From Halomonas korlensis (lineage in GTDB: Bacteria; Pseudomonadota; Gammaproteobacteria; Pseudomonadales; Halomonadaceae), in NCBI RefSeq assembly GCF_900116705.1, contig NZ_FPBP01000001.1, forward strand, positions 1 through 64,000: a stretch of DNA of 64,000 bases. Reading direction: 5' to 3'. Positions 45,388-53,630 of the stretch are shown here, piece after piece (the first letter of the stretch is position 1; each line of letters begins with the position of its first letter). The translations under genes were made by a program, and so were the position numbers. The notes under the pieces are model-generated. The model saw nothing but the letters and a program-made list of their open reading frames with translations. It ran no database searches and was not told where the DNA came from.

Positions 45388-45978
45388 GTGAACTTTCTTG
45401 CCCATGCCTGGTTGGCTCGCGGCGGCAGCGATGACTTCCTGTTCGGTAACCTGATCGCCGATGGCGTCAAGGGGCCCAACTTGTCCTCTTGGCCAGCCGA
45501 CGTTGCGAGCGGCATCCGTCACCATCGCCGTGTCGACGCCTTTGTCGATGCGCATCCGGTCGTGGCGGAAGCCTTGGCCCGCGTCCCGCGGGGCCAGCGC
45601 CGTGTAGCGGGCATTGCCCTCGATATGGTCTGGGACCACTTTCTGGCGAGGAGATTGGGCCTCGAAACCGAACGGTCACTGCTGGTAGCGCGTTGTTACC
45701 GAGTGCTGGAGACTCAGCCCGCCCCGGCGAGGCTGGCCACGATGATGCCGCTGCTGGTCCATCAGGACTGGTTGCATCGCTATGCGGATTTCCGCTTCAC
45801 CTGCAACGCAGTGGCAGGCATCGGCCGGCGCCTTTCCGGCCCCAATCGCCTCGAGCAACTGGTGCCTTGGCTCGAGACGGACTATGACCGACTGGCTGAT
45901 GATTTCAGCCGGCTGTGGCCCTCTGTCGACAGGGCGCTCTGCGTACCCCTCGACGCATCTTTCTTCAGTCCACCCTGA
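45388..45978 (+). CDS. acpH: Acyl carrier protein phosphodiesterase (196 aa)
   Basis: AcpH removes the 4'-phosphopantetheine group from acyl carrier protein. The GTG at 45388 gives the typical start MNFLAHAWLA; then FGNLIADGVKG and IRHHRRVDAFVDAHPVV carry the metal-binding His/Asp residues of the HD-like fold. An in-frame TTG seven codons earlier is less likely. The 3' end overlaps the convergent moeA by 14 bases. Confidence 0.9.
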   Translation: MNFLAHAWLARGGSDDFLFGNLIADGVKGPNLSSWPADVASGIRHHRRVDAFVDAHPVVAEALARVPRGQRRVAGIALDMVWDHFLARRLGLETERSLLVARCYRVLETQPAPARLATMMPLLVHQDWLHRYADFRFTCNAVAGIGRRLSGPNRLEQLVPWLETDYDRLADDFSRLWPSVDRALCVPLDASFFSPP

Positions 45979-47173
45979 GCCACAGGCAATCGATGCGATC
46001 ATCCGGTGTTACCTGTGTCTCGGCAGGAATGACCGCCAGGGCATCCGCGTGAATACACGAGGACAGGACACTCGGATTCTGATCGCGAAAGGCATGTGCG
46101 GTAATGCCCTGGTCGGTAAACGCAAGAGCGACACGCATATAATGGCGGCGTGGACCGGTAGTGGTGGTAAACGCAGCGCGAGCGGAGAGTCGGGGCAAGG
46201 TCTTTAGCGTGGGGCAGGCCAGTAGGGCGCCTACCAGCGGGCGCAGGAACAGCCATGCGCCGACAAAACCGGACACCGGATTGCCTGGCAAGCCAACAAA
46301 GCGGGCCTCGCTGAGGTCATGTCGTATCAACCGTCCCAGTGCCAACGGCTTGCCGGGGCGAATGGCCAGGCGCCACATATCGAGCCGGCCCAGCACTTCG
46401 ACTGCGGTCTTGACATGGTCCTCCTCGCCAACGCTTACACCGCCTGTCGTCACCACGAGATCAGCGACCTCGGCGGCCTCGGCGAGTATTCTCAGCGTCT
46501 CCCGAGGATCGTCGGGCACCCTCACGGCCTGGATGATCTCGGCACCGAAGCGTTCGAGCAGGCGGGTAAGCATTGGTCGGTTGGAATTGTAGAGCTGTCC
46601 TGGTGCCAGTGGCTGGCCGGGGTCAATGATCTCATCGCCGGTGGAAAGCAGGGCGACGCGGGGGCGGCGGCGTACCGTCAGCTCGGTGATGCCCTGTCCC
46701 GCCAGATGGCCCAGAGCAGCCGCCTCCAATCGTTCACCGGCGCCCAATAGTGCGTCGCCGGCCGCCACGTCGCGCCCGCGGCGGCGGATATTGTCGCCGG
46801 CGGGTATATCGTTAGGGATCCATACCCTTTCGCCACGTTGCTCAACCTTTTCCTGCATCACGACGCAGTCGGCGCCTGGGGGTATCTCACCGCCGGTAAA
46901 GATCCGTGCACAAGTGTGCGGCGCCAAGGGCGTTGCCGCAGAGCCGGCAGTAATGCGCTGGCTGACGCTCAGCCAGCCTCCGGCGTCACCGTGATACAAG
47001 GCATAGCCATCCATGCCACTGTTATCAAAGGGAGGCACGTCCAGGCTGGCGGTGACGTCTTTGGACAGCACGCGCCCACCTGCCTCGGCAATGGAAATAC
47101 ATTCGTTACCGAGAGGTTCCACGCCCTCGACCAGGGCGGCCAATGCCGCCTCGACAGACTGAAGGTCAGCCAT
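45965..47173 (-). CDS. moeA: Molybdopterin molybdenumtransferase (402 aa)
   Basis: MoeA inserts molybdate into adenylylated molybdopterin. The N-terminal part has VPPFDNSGMDGYAL; the active domain has LLSTGDEIIDPGQPL, NRPMLTRLLERFGAE and TTGGVSVGEEDHVK; then LPGNPVSGFVGAWLFLRP. I chose the ATG at 47173 (MADLQSVEAALAAL), which overlaps the end of moaB by eight bases. It lies next to the formate dehydrogenase locus, whose catalytic subunit needs this cofactor. Confidence 0.94.
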   Translation of the reverse strand: MADLQSVEAALAALVEGVEPLGNECISIAEAGGRVLSKDVTASLDVPPFDNSGMDGYALYHGDAGGWLSVSQRITAGSAATPLAPHTCARIFTGGEIPPGADCVVMQEKVEQRGERVWIPNDIPAGDNIRRRGRDVAAGDALLGAGERLEAAALGHLAGQGITELTVRRRPRVALLSTGDEIIDPGQPLAPGQLYNSNRPMLTRLLERFGAEIIQAVRVPDDPRETLRILAEAAEVADLVVTTGGVSVGEEDHVKTAVEVLGRLDMWRLAIRPGKPLALGRLIRHDLSEARFVGLPGNPVSGFVGAWLFLRPLVGALLACPTLKTLPRLSARAAFTTTTGPRRHYMRVALAFTDQGITAHAFRDQNPSVLSSCIHADALAVIPAETQVTPDDRIDCLWLRVD

Positions 47174-47687
47174 GTTGGCCACGCTCGGGTATGACCAGAT
47201 TGGCGAAGTTGCAGGGCATGTGACGGCTGTCGAGCTGTTCGGCAAGGATGCCATCCCAGCCCGTCAAGCAGGCACCGGTGGAGCCTGGCAGGCAGAAGAT
47301 GACCGTGGCATTGGCAAGGCCACCGAGGCAACGGCTCTGTATCGTGGAACTGCCGATTTCCTGCCAGGACAGCTGCCGGAACAGCTCGCCAAACCCTTCG
47401 ATTTCCTTGTCGAGCAGCACCGAGACCGCCTCGGGTGTTGAGTCACGTCCGGTGAAGCCTGTTCCACCGGTCGTCACGATGACCTGGACGGCAGGGTCGG
47501 CGATCCAATCGGCGACCACTGCACGAATCCGATAGACGTCATCGATGACGATGCGCTTTTCGTGCAACTGGTGTCCGGCAGCGCTGAGTCGCTCTACCAG
47601 CGCCTGGCCACTGCGGTCGGTCTCGTCGGTGCGGGTGTCGGAAATGGTAAGCACGGCAATGGTCAGCGGAATCATCGGTTCGCTCAT
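47166..47687 (-). CDS. moaB: Molybdenum cofactor biosynthesis protein B (173 aa)
   Basis: A MogA/MoaB-type protein that binds or adenylylates molybdopterin. Signatures: IAVLTISDTRTDETDRSG, VIVTTGGTGFTGRDSTPEAV and ATVIFCLPGSTGACLTGWDGI. Its start abuts the stop of the upstream DUF1244 gene and its end overlaps moeA, giving a tight three-gene operon. Confidence 0.93.
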   Translation of the reverse strand: MSEPMIPLTIAVLTISDTRTDETDRSGQALVERLSAAGHQLHEKRIVIDDVYRIRAVVADWIADPAVQVIVTTGGTGFTGRDSTPEAVSVLLDKEIEGFGELFRQLSWQEIGSSTIQSRCLGGLANATVIFCLPGSTGACLTGWDGILAEQLDSRHMPCNFANLVIPERGQHG

Positions 47688-48017
47688 TTATGCTTGCTCC
47701 TCCTTAGCGGCCTTCTTGCGAGCCTGCAACGCCTCGAAGGCAGCCTGTTGTTCAGGGGAGGCCTCCTTCTGATAGTGGGCTTTCCATTCGCTGTAAGGCA
47801 TTCCGTAGACGTAGTCACGCGCTGCCTCATAGTCGAGCTCGGCACCACGCTCTTCTGCAGCCCCCACCAGCCACTTGGAGAGGCAATTGCGGCAGAAGTC
47901 CGCCAGGATCATCAAATCGATGTTCTGGACGTCCTTATGGTTGTCGAGATGCTCGAGAAGGCGTCGAAATGCCGCCGCCTCGAGTTCGGTACGAGTCGCA
48001 TCATCAAGGTGTTGCAT
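47688..48017 (-). CDS. DUF1244 family protein (109 aa)
   Basis: A small cytoplasmic protein of the DUF1244 family with the hallmark VQNIDLMILADFCRNCLSKW, which holds a CxxC pair (C-R-N-C), and YGMPYSEWKAHYQ. The C-terminal tail is charged (ARKKAAKEEQA). The function is unknown. It heads the moaB-moeA group and shares a T-rich terminator region with the end of the formate dehydrogenase operon, so a link to molybdenum cofactor or Fe-S handling is possible but not shown. Confidence 0.9.
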   Translation of the reverse strand: MQHLDDATRTELEAAAFRRLLEHLDNHKDVQNIDLMILADFCRNCLSKWLVGAAEERGAELDYEAARDYVYGMPYSEWKAHYQKEASPEQQAAFEALQARKKAAKEEQA

Positions 48018-48065
48018 AGAGTAATGTCCTTACATGAAGGAAAATGGCCGATAGGGCCAGCATAA

Positions 48066-48092
48066 CAAAAGACACCGCCCGAAGGCGGTGTC
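48066..48092 (-). terminator. Rho-independent terminator after the formate dehydrogenase operon
   Basis: On the minus strand GACACCGCC pairs perfectly with GGCGGTGTC around TTCG, followed by TTTTGTTA. It lies 23 bases past the fdhC stop. Confidence 0.9.
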
Positions 48093-48114
48093 AAAGAGTG
48101 AAGATCCGACCCTA

Positions 48115-49176
48115 TCAACTCGTGCGTGGCGCTGCTTGATCACCACCCCGTGTGTTTCCATGGTCGGCGGCGAGTTGTTCTTTCGTCACCGTCTGGTCCT
48201 TGACCTTCTCGTACCAGAGATTGTGATGCTCCTTGGCCCAGGTTTCATCGACATAACCGGTGGTCATGCCTTCCAGCGAGCCTTCGGTGCCTATGGTGCC
48301 GATATAAATGTGACCCAGCGCCACGGCGGTAAGACCAAGCGCCCCAAGCGCGTGGATGATATTGGCCCACTGCATGGTGTCGCGACTCTGGCCGAAGTTG
48401 GGGAAGTCCAGTACCAGACCGCTGGCGATCACCGCGATGCCGACAGTCGCCAGCAGCCAGTACCAGACCTTTTCACCGCCATTGGCAAAGCCTGCATCGA
48501 CATGGCCCTTGCCAATCATGCCCCCACCTTTCTTGAACCACACCAGATCGTGCTTCTTCGGCAGATTCTCCTTGAACAGGCGCAGCAGCAGGAACACCAG
48601 CAGGATGCCAAACAACGGTCCCAGATAGTTATGAACCAGCTTGGAGGCCGAGATCATTCCCGACCATGCGCTGTCACCGAACAAGGGCTTGAAGACCAGC
48701 TTGCCGTAGAACAGGTTGAGTCCTGAAAGGGCCAACAGAATGAACAGCGTTGCCACTGTCCAGTGTAGCGACCGCATCATCAACGGCCAGCGAGGTAGCT
48801 TGCGACCCGTCTTCGGCTCATCCAGGCGCTTGCGGCCGAAGATAAGATAGAAGATGACGATCATTGCCAACATGCCGCCGATGGCGATCAGTCCGAAGGG
48901 GGATACCCAACGATTACGCAGCTGCCGCCAGTTCTCGCCACTGGCGTTGATCAGATTGTAGTTGCTGTCGAATCGCGATGAGCGAAAGTTGGGTCCGGTC
49001 TCGCCGCTGCGTATCTGACGCCAGGCATCGGCATCCACCGAAGGCACAGCCGTGGCTATCTCACGATCAGGATCAGCCTGAGCCAGCGCCTGCTGGCCGA
49101 GGCCAAGCCCGAGAATCAGTACCAACGCCATCAGTGCCATCCGCCACACCGATGTCCAAGCATGGGAAATGTTCAT
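48115..49176 (-). CDS. fdhC: Formate dehydrogenase cytochrome b gamma subunit (353 aa)
   Basis: The membrane anchor that takes electrons from the Fe-S subunit and reduces quinone through b hemes. A signal-like N-terminus (MALVLILGLGLGQQALAQA) is followed by a periplasmic stretch and about five helices; likely heme ligands include the His in MMRSLHWTVATLF, SKLVHNYLGPLFG and ANIIHALGALGL. The N-terminal periplasmic extension is typical of the FDH-gamma group rather than E. coli FdnI. AAGGAGG lies 7 bases before the ATG, and fdhB ends 12 bases upstream. Confidence 0.93.
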   Translation of the reverse strand: MNISHAWTSVWRMALMALVLILGLGLGQQALAQADPDREIATAVPSVDADAWRQIRSGETGPNFRSSRFDSNYNLINASGENWRQLRNRWVSPFGLIAIGGMLAMIVIFYLIFGRKRLDEPKTGRKLPRWPLMMRSLHWTVATLFILLALSGLNLFYGKLVFKPLFGDSAWSGMISASKLVHNYLGPLFGILLVFLLLRLFKENLPKKHDLVWFKKGGGMIGKGHVDAGFANGGEKVWYWLLATVGIAVIASGLVLDFPNFGQSRDTMQWANIIHALGALGLTAVALGHIYIGTIGTEGSLEGMTTGYVDETWAKEHHNLWYEKVKDQTVTKEQLAADHGNTRGGDQAAPRTS

Positions 49177-49188
49177 CGCCTGGCCTCC

Positions 49189-49803
49189 TTACCCCTGCTG
49201 GGTAGCGTCATAGGCCAGCGAGTCTGCTTCGGCCTGGGGGTTACCCGACCATCCGCCGTCCTTGTGGCCACGCTGGACCACGCGCTGACGGAAGATATCG
49301 GCCACTTCCTGGGCATCGCCGGCCAGCAGGGCCTTGGTCGAACACATCTCGGCACAAAGCGGCAGCTTGCCCTCGGCAATACGGTTGGCACCGTATTTCT
49401 GATATTCCTCTTCTTTCGTCTCAGCCGGTCCGCCGGCGCAGAAGGTGCACTTGTCCATCTTGCCGCGTTCGCCAAAGGCGTTCTGTTTGGGGAACTGTGG
49501 CGCACCGAACGGGCAGGCATACAGGCAATAACCGCAGCCGATACATAGGTCCTTATCGTGGAGCACGATGCCATCGTCGGTCTTGTAGAAGCAGTCAGTG
49601 GGGCAGACGGCCATGCAGGGCGCATCGTCGCAGTGCATGCAGGCCACGGAAATCGACACTTCGGTCGGCTCACCATCGTCGAGGGTAACCACGCGGCGAC
49701 GCTGTACGCCCCATTCGACCTCGTTGGCGTTCTTGCAGGCGGTGACACAGCCGTTGCACTCGATGCAGCGTTCCGCGTCACACATGAATTTCATTTGAGC
49801 CAT
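49189..49803 (-). CDS. fdhB: Formate dehydrogenase Fe-S beta subunit (204 aa)
   Basis: The electron-transfer subunit with four [4Fe-4S] clusters: CDAERCIECNGCVTACKN, CMHCDDAPCMAVCPTDC, CIGCGYCLYACPFG, and CTFC with CAEMC. It is about 90 residues shorter than E. coli FdnH and lacks the C-terminal membrane helix. I chose the ATG at 49803 (MAQMKFMCDAERC), which has AAGGAG six bases upstream; an in-frame start 20 codons earlier is not supported. Confidence 0.94.
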   Translation of the reverse strand: MAQMKFMCDAERCIECNGCVTACKNANEVEWGVQRRRVVTLDDGEPTEVSISVACMHCDDAPCMAVCPTDCFYKTDDGIVLHDKDLCIGCGYCLYACPFGAPQFPKQNAFGERGKMDKCTFCAGGPAETKEEEYQKYGANRIAEGKLPLCAEMCSTKALLAGDAQEVADIFRQRVVQRGHKDGGWSGNPQAEADSLAYDATQQG

Positions 49804-49829
49804 GGGAATCTCCTTGGACACGGGCGCAA

Positions 49830-52685
49830 TCAGCTGGCCTTCTCGATTCGACACAGGGTGCACTTGGTTTCCTGCATCTGCGTCACGCTGTCATAACCGT
49901 AGGTGGTAGCAGTATTGGCGGCTTCACCAAGCACATAGGGCGCCGACCCTTCGGGATAGCGGTCATGCAGACTTTCTCCCTGGAACATGCCACCGAAGTG
50001 GAAGGGCATGAAAACCACTTCACGCGCCACCCGGTTGGTGACCATCGCCTTGACGCGAACACGCCCGCCTTCTGCCCCTTCGACCCAGACATCGTCGCCC
50101 TCCGCGATGCCCAGATCATTGGCCAGGGCGGGATTGATCTCGACGAACATTTCTTGCTGAAGCTCGGCAAGCCAAGACATCGAGCGGGTCTCTTCGCCAC
50201 CGCCTTCATACTCGACCATGCGGCCGGAGGTCAGGATCGTCGGGTATTTATCGGTGACATCGTTCTCCTGAATCGACTTGTAAAGCGTCGGCAGGCGGTA
50301 GTGAGAGGTGACGTCGTCCCAGGTAGGGTAATCGTCCACCAAGTCGCGACGGCTGGTGTAGAGCGGCTCGCGATGCTTCGGGATGGGGTCGGGGAAGGTC
50401 CAGACGTTACAGCGGGCCTTGGCGTTGCCGAAGGGCGAGCACTCGTGGGCGATGGCGACGCGCTGGATGCCACCGGAGAGGTCGGTCTTCCAGTTCTTGC
50501 CGTCGGCCTCGGTCTTTTCCTTGTCGGTGAGGTCATCCCACCAGCCGAGATCCTTGAGCATGTCGGCAGTGAACTCGGGATAACCATCCTCGATCTCGGA
50601 GTCGAGGCTGTAGGAACCATCGGCCAGAATGTTCTCGCCGTCGCGTTCGATCCCGAAACGTGCCCTGAAGGTCAGGCCGCCTTCAGAAACCCGCTTGCTG
50701 GTGTCGTAGAGTAATGGTGTGCCGGGGTGGCCCATCTCGGCGGTTCCCCAACAGGGCCAGGGCATGCCGTAGTAGTCGCCATCCGCCGGCCCGCCTTGCG
50801 CTTGCGTGGTATGGAAGTCGAAGGTGTGCCAGTTCTGCTGATGAAGCTTGAGCCGCTCCGGGCTCTGTCCGGTATAGCCTACCGTCCACATCCCGGCGTT
50901 GAACTCACGCGTGATATCCTCGACCAGCGGCTCGGTGCCGTTGACCTGGATGTTCTTGCAGAGCTCATCGGCGAATCCCATCTTGCGCGCCAGCAGGTAC
51001 ATGATCTCGTGGTCGGGCTTGGACTCAAAGAGCGGGTCAATGACCTTGTCACGCCACTGAAGCGAACGGTTGGTGGCCGTAACACTGCCTGAGGTCTCGA
51101 ACTGCGAGCATGCCGGCAGCAGATACACACCATCGGTACGGCCATGCATGACCCCGGCAACAGTGGGATAAGGGTCGACGATGACCATCATCTCGAGCTG
51201 CTGCATGGCCTTTTGCATCTCGGGACCGCGGGTCTGTGAGTTGACCGCATGACCCCAATAGAACATCGCCTTCAGCTGGGTGCGTTGAGAAATGGCCTCT
51301 TCTTCCTCGAGTACGCCATCGATCCAGCGCGAGACGGTGATACCGCTACTGAACATCGGTTTGCCGTCGGCGTATTCGGTCTGGTCGAAGCGGCTTTCCA
51401 GCCATTCGTAATCGAGATCCCAAACCCTGGCCCAGTGCCGCCAGGCACCCTCGGCCAGGCCGTAATACCCTGGCAGCGAGTGGGACATCAGGCCGAGGTC
51501 TGTCGCCCCCTGCACATTGTCATGGCCACGGAAGATATTAGCGCCACCGCCCGACTTGCCGATATTGCCTAGCGCCAGCTCGAGGATGCAGTAGGCACGC
51601 GTATTGTTATTGCCCGTGGTGTGCTGAGTCCCGCCCATGCACCACACGATACAGCCCGGACGATTCTCGGAAATACGACGAGCCGTGTCGCGCATCTGGT
51701 CTTCCGGAACGCCGGTAATGTTCTCGACGACGTTCGGCGTGAAGTCAGCAACTTCGGCACGTACCTCGTCCATGGCATAGACACGCTGGTCGATGTATTC
51801 CCGATCTTCCCAGCCATTCTCGAAGATATGCCACAAGAGTCCCCAGATGAAGGCCACATCGGAGCCCGGACGAATGCGGACGTAGCTGTCTGCCTTGGCG
51901 GCAGTGCGGGTGAAACGCGGGTCGACGACGATGATCTGTGCGTGGCTGCGCTCCTTGGCCAGCAGGATATGCTGCATGGCCACCGGGTGCGCTTCCGCGG
52001 GGTTCGAGCCGATGAACATGATCGACTTGCTGTTCTGCAGGTCATTGAGCGAGTTGGTCATCGCCCCGTAGCCCCAGGTATTGGCGACCCCGGCGACAGT
52101 GGTGGAGTGGCAGATACGCGCCTGGTGGTCGGTGTTGTTGGTACCGGCCAAGGCAGCGAACTTGCGCATCAAGTACGAGCCTTCGTTGCTGAACTTGGCC
52201 GAGCCCAGCCAGTAGATGCTGTCGGGCCCATGCTGCTCGGACAGTTCCATGACCTTGCCGCCGATCTCCTCGATGGCGTCATCCCAGCTCAACCGCTGCC
52301 ATTCGCCACCGACCAGCTTCATCGGGTACTTGAGACGCTTGGTGGAGTGGCCGTGCTGGCGTAGCGAGGCCCCCTTGGCACAGTGAGCGCCACGGTTGAA
52401 GGGGTGGTCGAAGGCGGGCTCCTGCTTGGTCCAGATGCCTTCCTGAACCTCGGCATAGACACCGCAGCCCACGGAGCAGTGGGAGCAGACGGTGCGCTTC
52501 GTCTCGACCGGTGCATCGAGCACCGGGGTCTTCTCGTCGGCCTCGGCGCGCTGCATCATCGGCGCCCCTATGAAGCCGGCAGCGGCCAGGCCGCCGGTGG
52601 TCGCGCCGCTGCGCTGGAGGAACTGACGGCGGGAAATTCCCAGCCCTGAGGCCCTCGGGGTATCGGATTTGCGAGTCAAACGCAT
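49830..52685 (-). CDS. fdhA: Formate dehydrogenase catalytic alpha subunit (951 aa)
   Basis: A periplasmic molybdenum/tungsten bis-MGD enzyme that oxidises formate to CO2. A Tat signal is visible (SRRQFLQRSGATTGG), then a [4Fe-4S] site with CSHCSVGC. The metal-binding residue is Cys192 in ARICHSTTVAGVANTWGYG, encoded by TGC at 52110-52112, so this is a cysteine enzyme and not a selenoprotein; the following His is the conserved active-site histidine. The C-terminal molydopterin-dinucleotide domain has ILTSGRMVEYEGGG. AGGAG lies nine bases before the ATG. Confidence 0.96.
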   Translation of the reverse strand: MRLTRKSDTPRASGLGISRRQFLQRSGATTGGLAAAGFIGAPMMQRAEADEKTPVLDAPVETKRTVCSHCSVGCGVYAEVQEGIWTKQEPAFDHPFNRGAHCAKGASLRQHGHSTKRLKYPMKLVGGEWQRLSWDDAIEEIGGKVMELSEQHGPDSIYWLGSAKFSNEGSYLMRKFAALAGTNNTDHQARICHSTTVAGVANTWGYGAMTNSLNDLQNSKSIMFIGSNPAEAHPVAMQHILLAKERSHAQIIVVDPRFTRTAAKADSYVRIRPGSDVAFIWGLLWHIFENGWEDREYIDQRVYAMDEVRAEVADFTPNVVENITGVPEDQMRDTARRISENRPGCIVWCMGGTQHTTGNNNTRAYCILELALGNIGKSGGGANIFRGHDNVQGATDLGLMSHSLPGYYGLAEGAWRHWARVWDLDYEWLESRFDQTEYADGKPMFSSGITVSRWIDGVLEEEEAISQRTQLKAMFYWGHAVNSQTRGPEMQKAMQQLEMMVIVDPYPTVAGVMHGRTDGVYLLPACSQFETSGSVTATNRSLQWRDKVIDPLFESKPDHEIMYLLARKMGFADELCKNIQVNGTEPLVEDITREFNAGMWTVGYTGQSPERLKLHQQNWHTFDFHTTQAQGGPADGDYYGMPWPCWGTAEMGHPGTPLLYDTSKRVSEGGLTFRARFGIERDGENILADGSYSLDSEIEDGYPEFTADMLKDLGWWDDLTDKEKTEADGKNWKTDLSGGIQRVAIAHECSPFGNAKARCNVWTFPDPIPKHREPLYTSRRDLVDDYPTWDDVTSHYRLPTLYKSIQENDVTDKYPTILTSGRMVEYEGGGEETRSMSWLAELQQEMFVEINPALANDLGIAEGDDVWVEGAEGGRVRVKAMVTNRVAREVVFMPFHFGGMFQGESLHDRYPEGSAPYVLGEAANTATTYGYDSVTQMQETKCTLCRIEKAS

Positions 52686-52712
52686 GGTTTCGATCTCCTG
52701 GCTCTGGGGCCG

Positions 52713-52916
52713 TCAGTCACGCAGCGTGGCGTAGAAGGCACGAATATGGTCGGTTTCACGGTAGTTGCTCGAGGCATCCGGGGCAGGGGCGGTCGCCTTG
52801 GTTTCCGCCTGAGCCAGGGTGACGTGACCGACGGCCGCTGCCGCCCCGGCGGCGGCCGTGCCGACCCCCAGGGTCTTGAGAAAGCGGCGGCGCTCTGGGT
52901 TGCGAGTCTTTTGCAT
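52713..52916 (-). CDS. Formate dehydrogenase-associated Tat-signal small protein (67 aa)
   Basis: A small protein with a twin-arginine signal (ERRRFLKTLGVGTAAAGAAA) and a short mature part ending HIRAFYATLRD. It belongs to the group of Tat-bearing small proteins found just before fdhA in many formate dehydrogenase loci. The function is unknown; a role in assembly or export of FdhA is likely. The ATG at 52916 has GAGGAG six bases upstream; an earlier ATG at 52934 has none. Confidence 0.85.
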   Translation of the reverse strand: MQKTRNPERRRFLKTLGVGTAAAGAAAAVGHVTLAQAETKATAPAPDASSNYRETDHIRAFYATLRD

Positions 52917-52988
52917 GGGGTTCTCCTCGGTCATGCCGTGGCCGTCGATGGGCCTTGTTGTGGTTGTGTCATCACGGTCGGGTTAGCG

Positions 52989-53630
52989 TCAGGGTTCGAC
53001 GATTCTTACCGGGTCACGACCCGCCTCGCTTTCGAGGCGGGATTGCTCGCTTTCGATGAAAGCCTGGCCAAGTCGGCCGAAGCATGCATAGAACTCGGTT
53101 TCCACTCGTCCCAGGTCGGCCAGGCAGTTGGCCGCCCAGGGGGCAATATGCGTCATGAAGAAACGCGGCTCATTGAAGGAGCGGCTCTCGATGAGCATGG
53201 CCATTACCTCGCATAACGCCGCGAGGTGATCTTCCGGATCATGGGTGTGTCCGGCGCGCTCGAATCCCAACAGCTTGAGGTCGCGACGCAGCGCCACCAG
53301 TGCCTCGTCCATCAACTCGCCATTGCGATACCAGGATGCGTAGGGAATCACGTCGCCTTCGACCACACCGATCAGGTGCCGAAAATGCGCTCGGGACAAC
53401 TTGTCGGGGGAGACCTTGGCGGCGGCGGCGACCAGCTGCGCCCAACGCTCGGCAAGCACGCCCCCATCCTGCTCTATCTCGAGTGAGGCGAGCCAATCCA
53501 GCAAGGCTTGATCCGGCGCTTGCCGCAGCAACCCCGCCAGCAGGCCATAAACCTCAACACGCAGCGCATTGGTGTCGTTGAGTTCGTGTGAGGCTGGTTG
53601 ATCCAAGGAGGCTTGCGTCATGGGGCTCAT
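52989..53630 (-). CDS. TorD-family cytoplasmic chaperone for formate dehydrogenase (213 aa)
   Basis: An all-helical chaperone of the TorD/DmsD family that would hold the Tat-signalled FdhA until its cofactor is loaded. Family signatures are LRVEVYGLLAGLLRQAP, GDVIPYASWYRNGELM, DPEDHLAALCEVM and FFMTHIAPWAANCLADL. The ATG at 53630 overlaps the polyferredoxin stop as ATGA; the ATG at 53621 has GAAGG ten bases upstream and is the alternative. Confidence 0.9.
   Translation of the reverse strand: MSPMTQASLDQPASHELNDTNALRVEVYGLLAGLLRQAPDQALLDWLASLEIEQDGGVLAERWAQLVAAAAKVSPDKLSRAHFRHLIGVVEGDVIPYASWYRNGELMDEALVALRRDLKLLGFERAGHTHDPEDHLAALCEVMAMLIESRSFNEPRFFMTHIAPWAANCLADLGRVETEFYACFGRLGQAFIESEQSRLESEAGRDPVRIVEP

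Noticed and set aside
52110..52112. Possible selenocysteine codon in fdhA
   Set aside because: The active-site codon is TGC (cysteine), so no recoding is needed and no SECIS element is expected.
51621..52364. Plus-strand frame of 247 codons antisense to fdhA
   Set aside because: It mirrors the conserved formate dehydrogenase sequence and shows no motif of its own.
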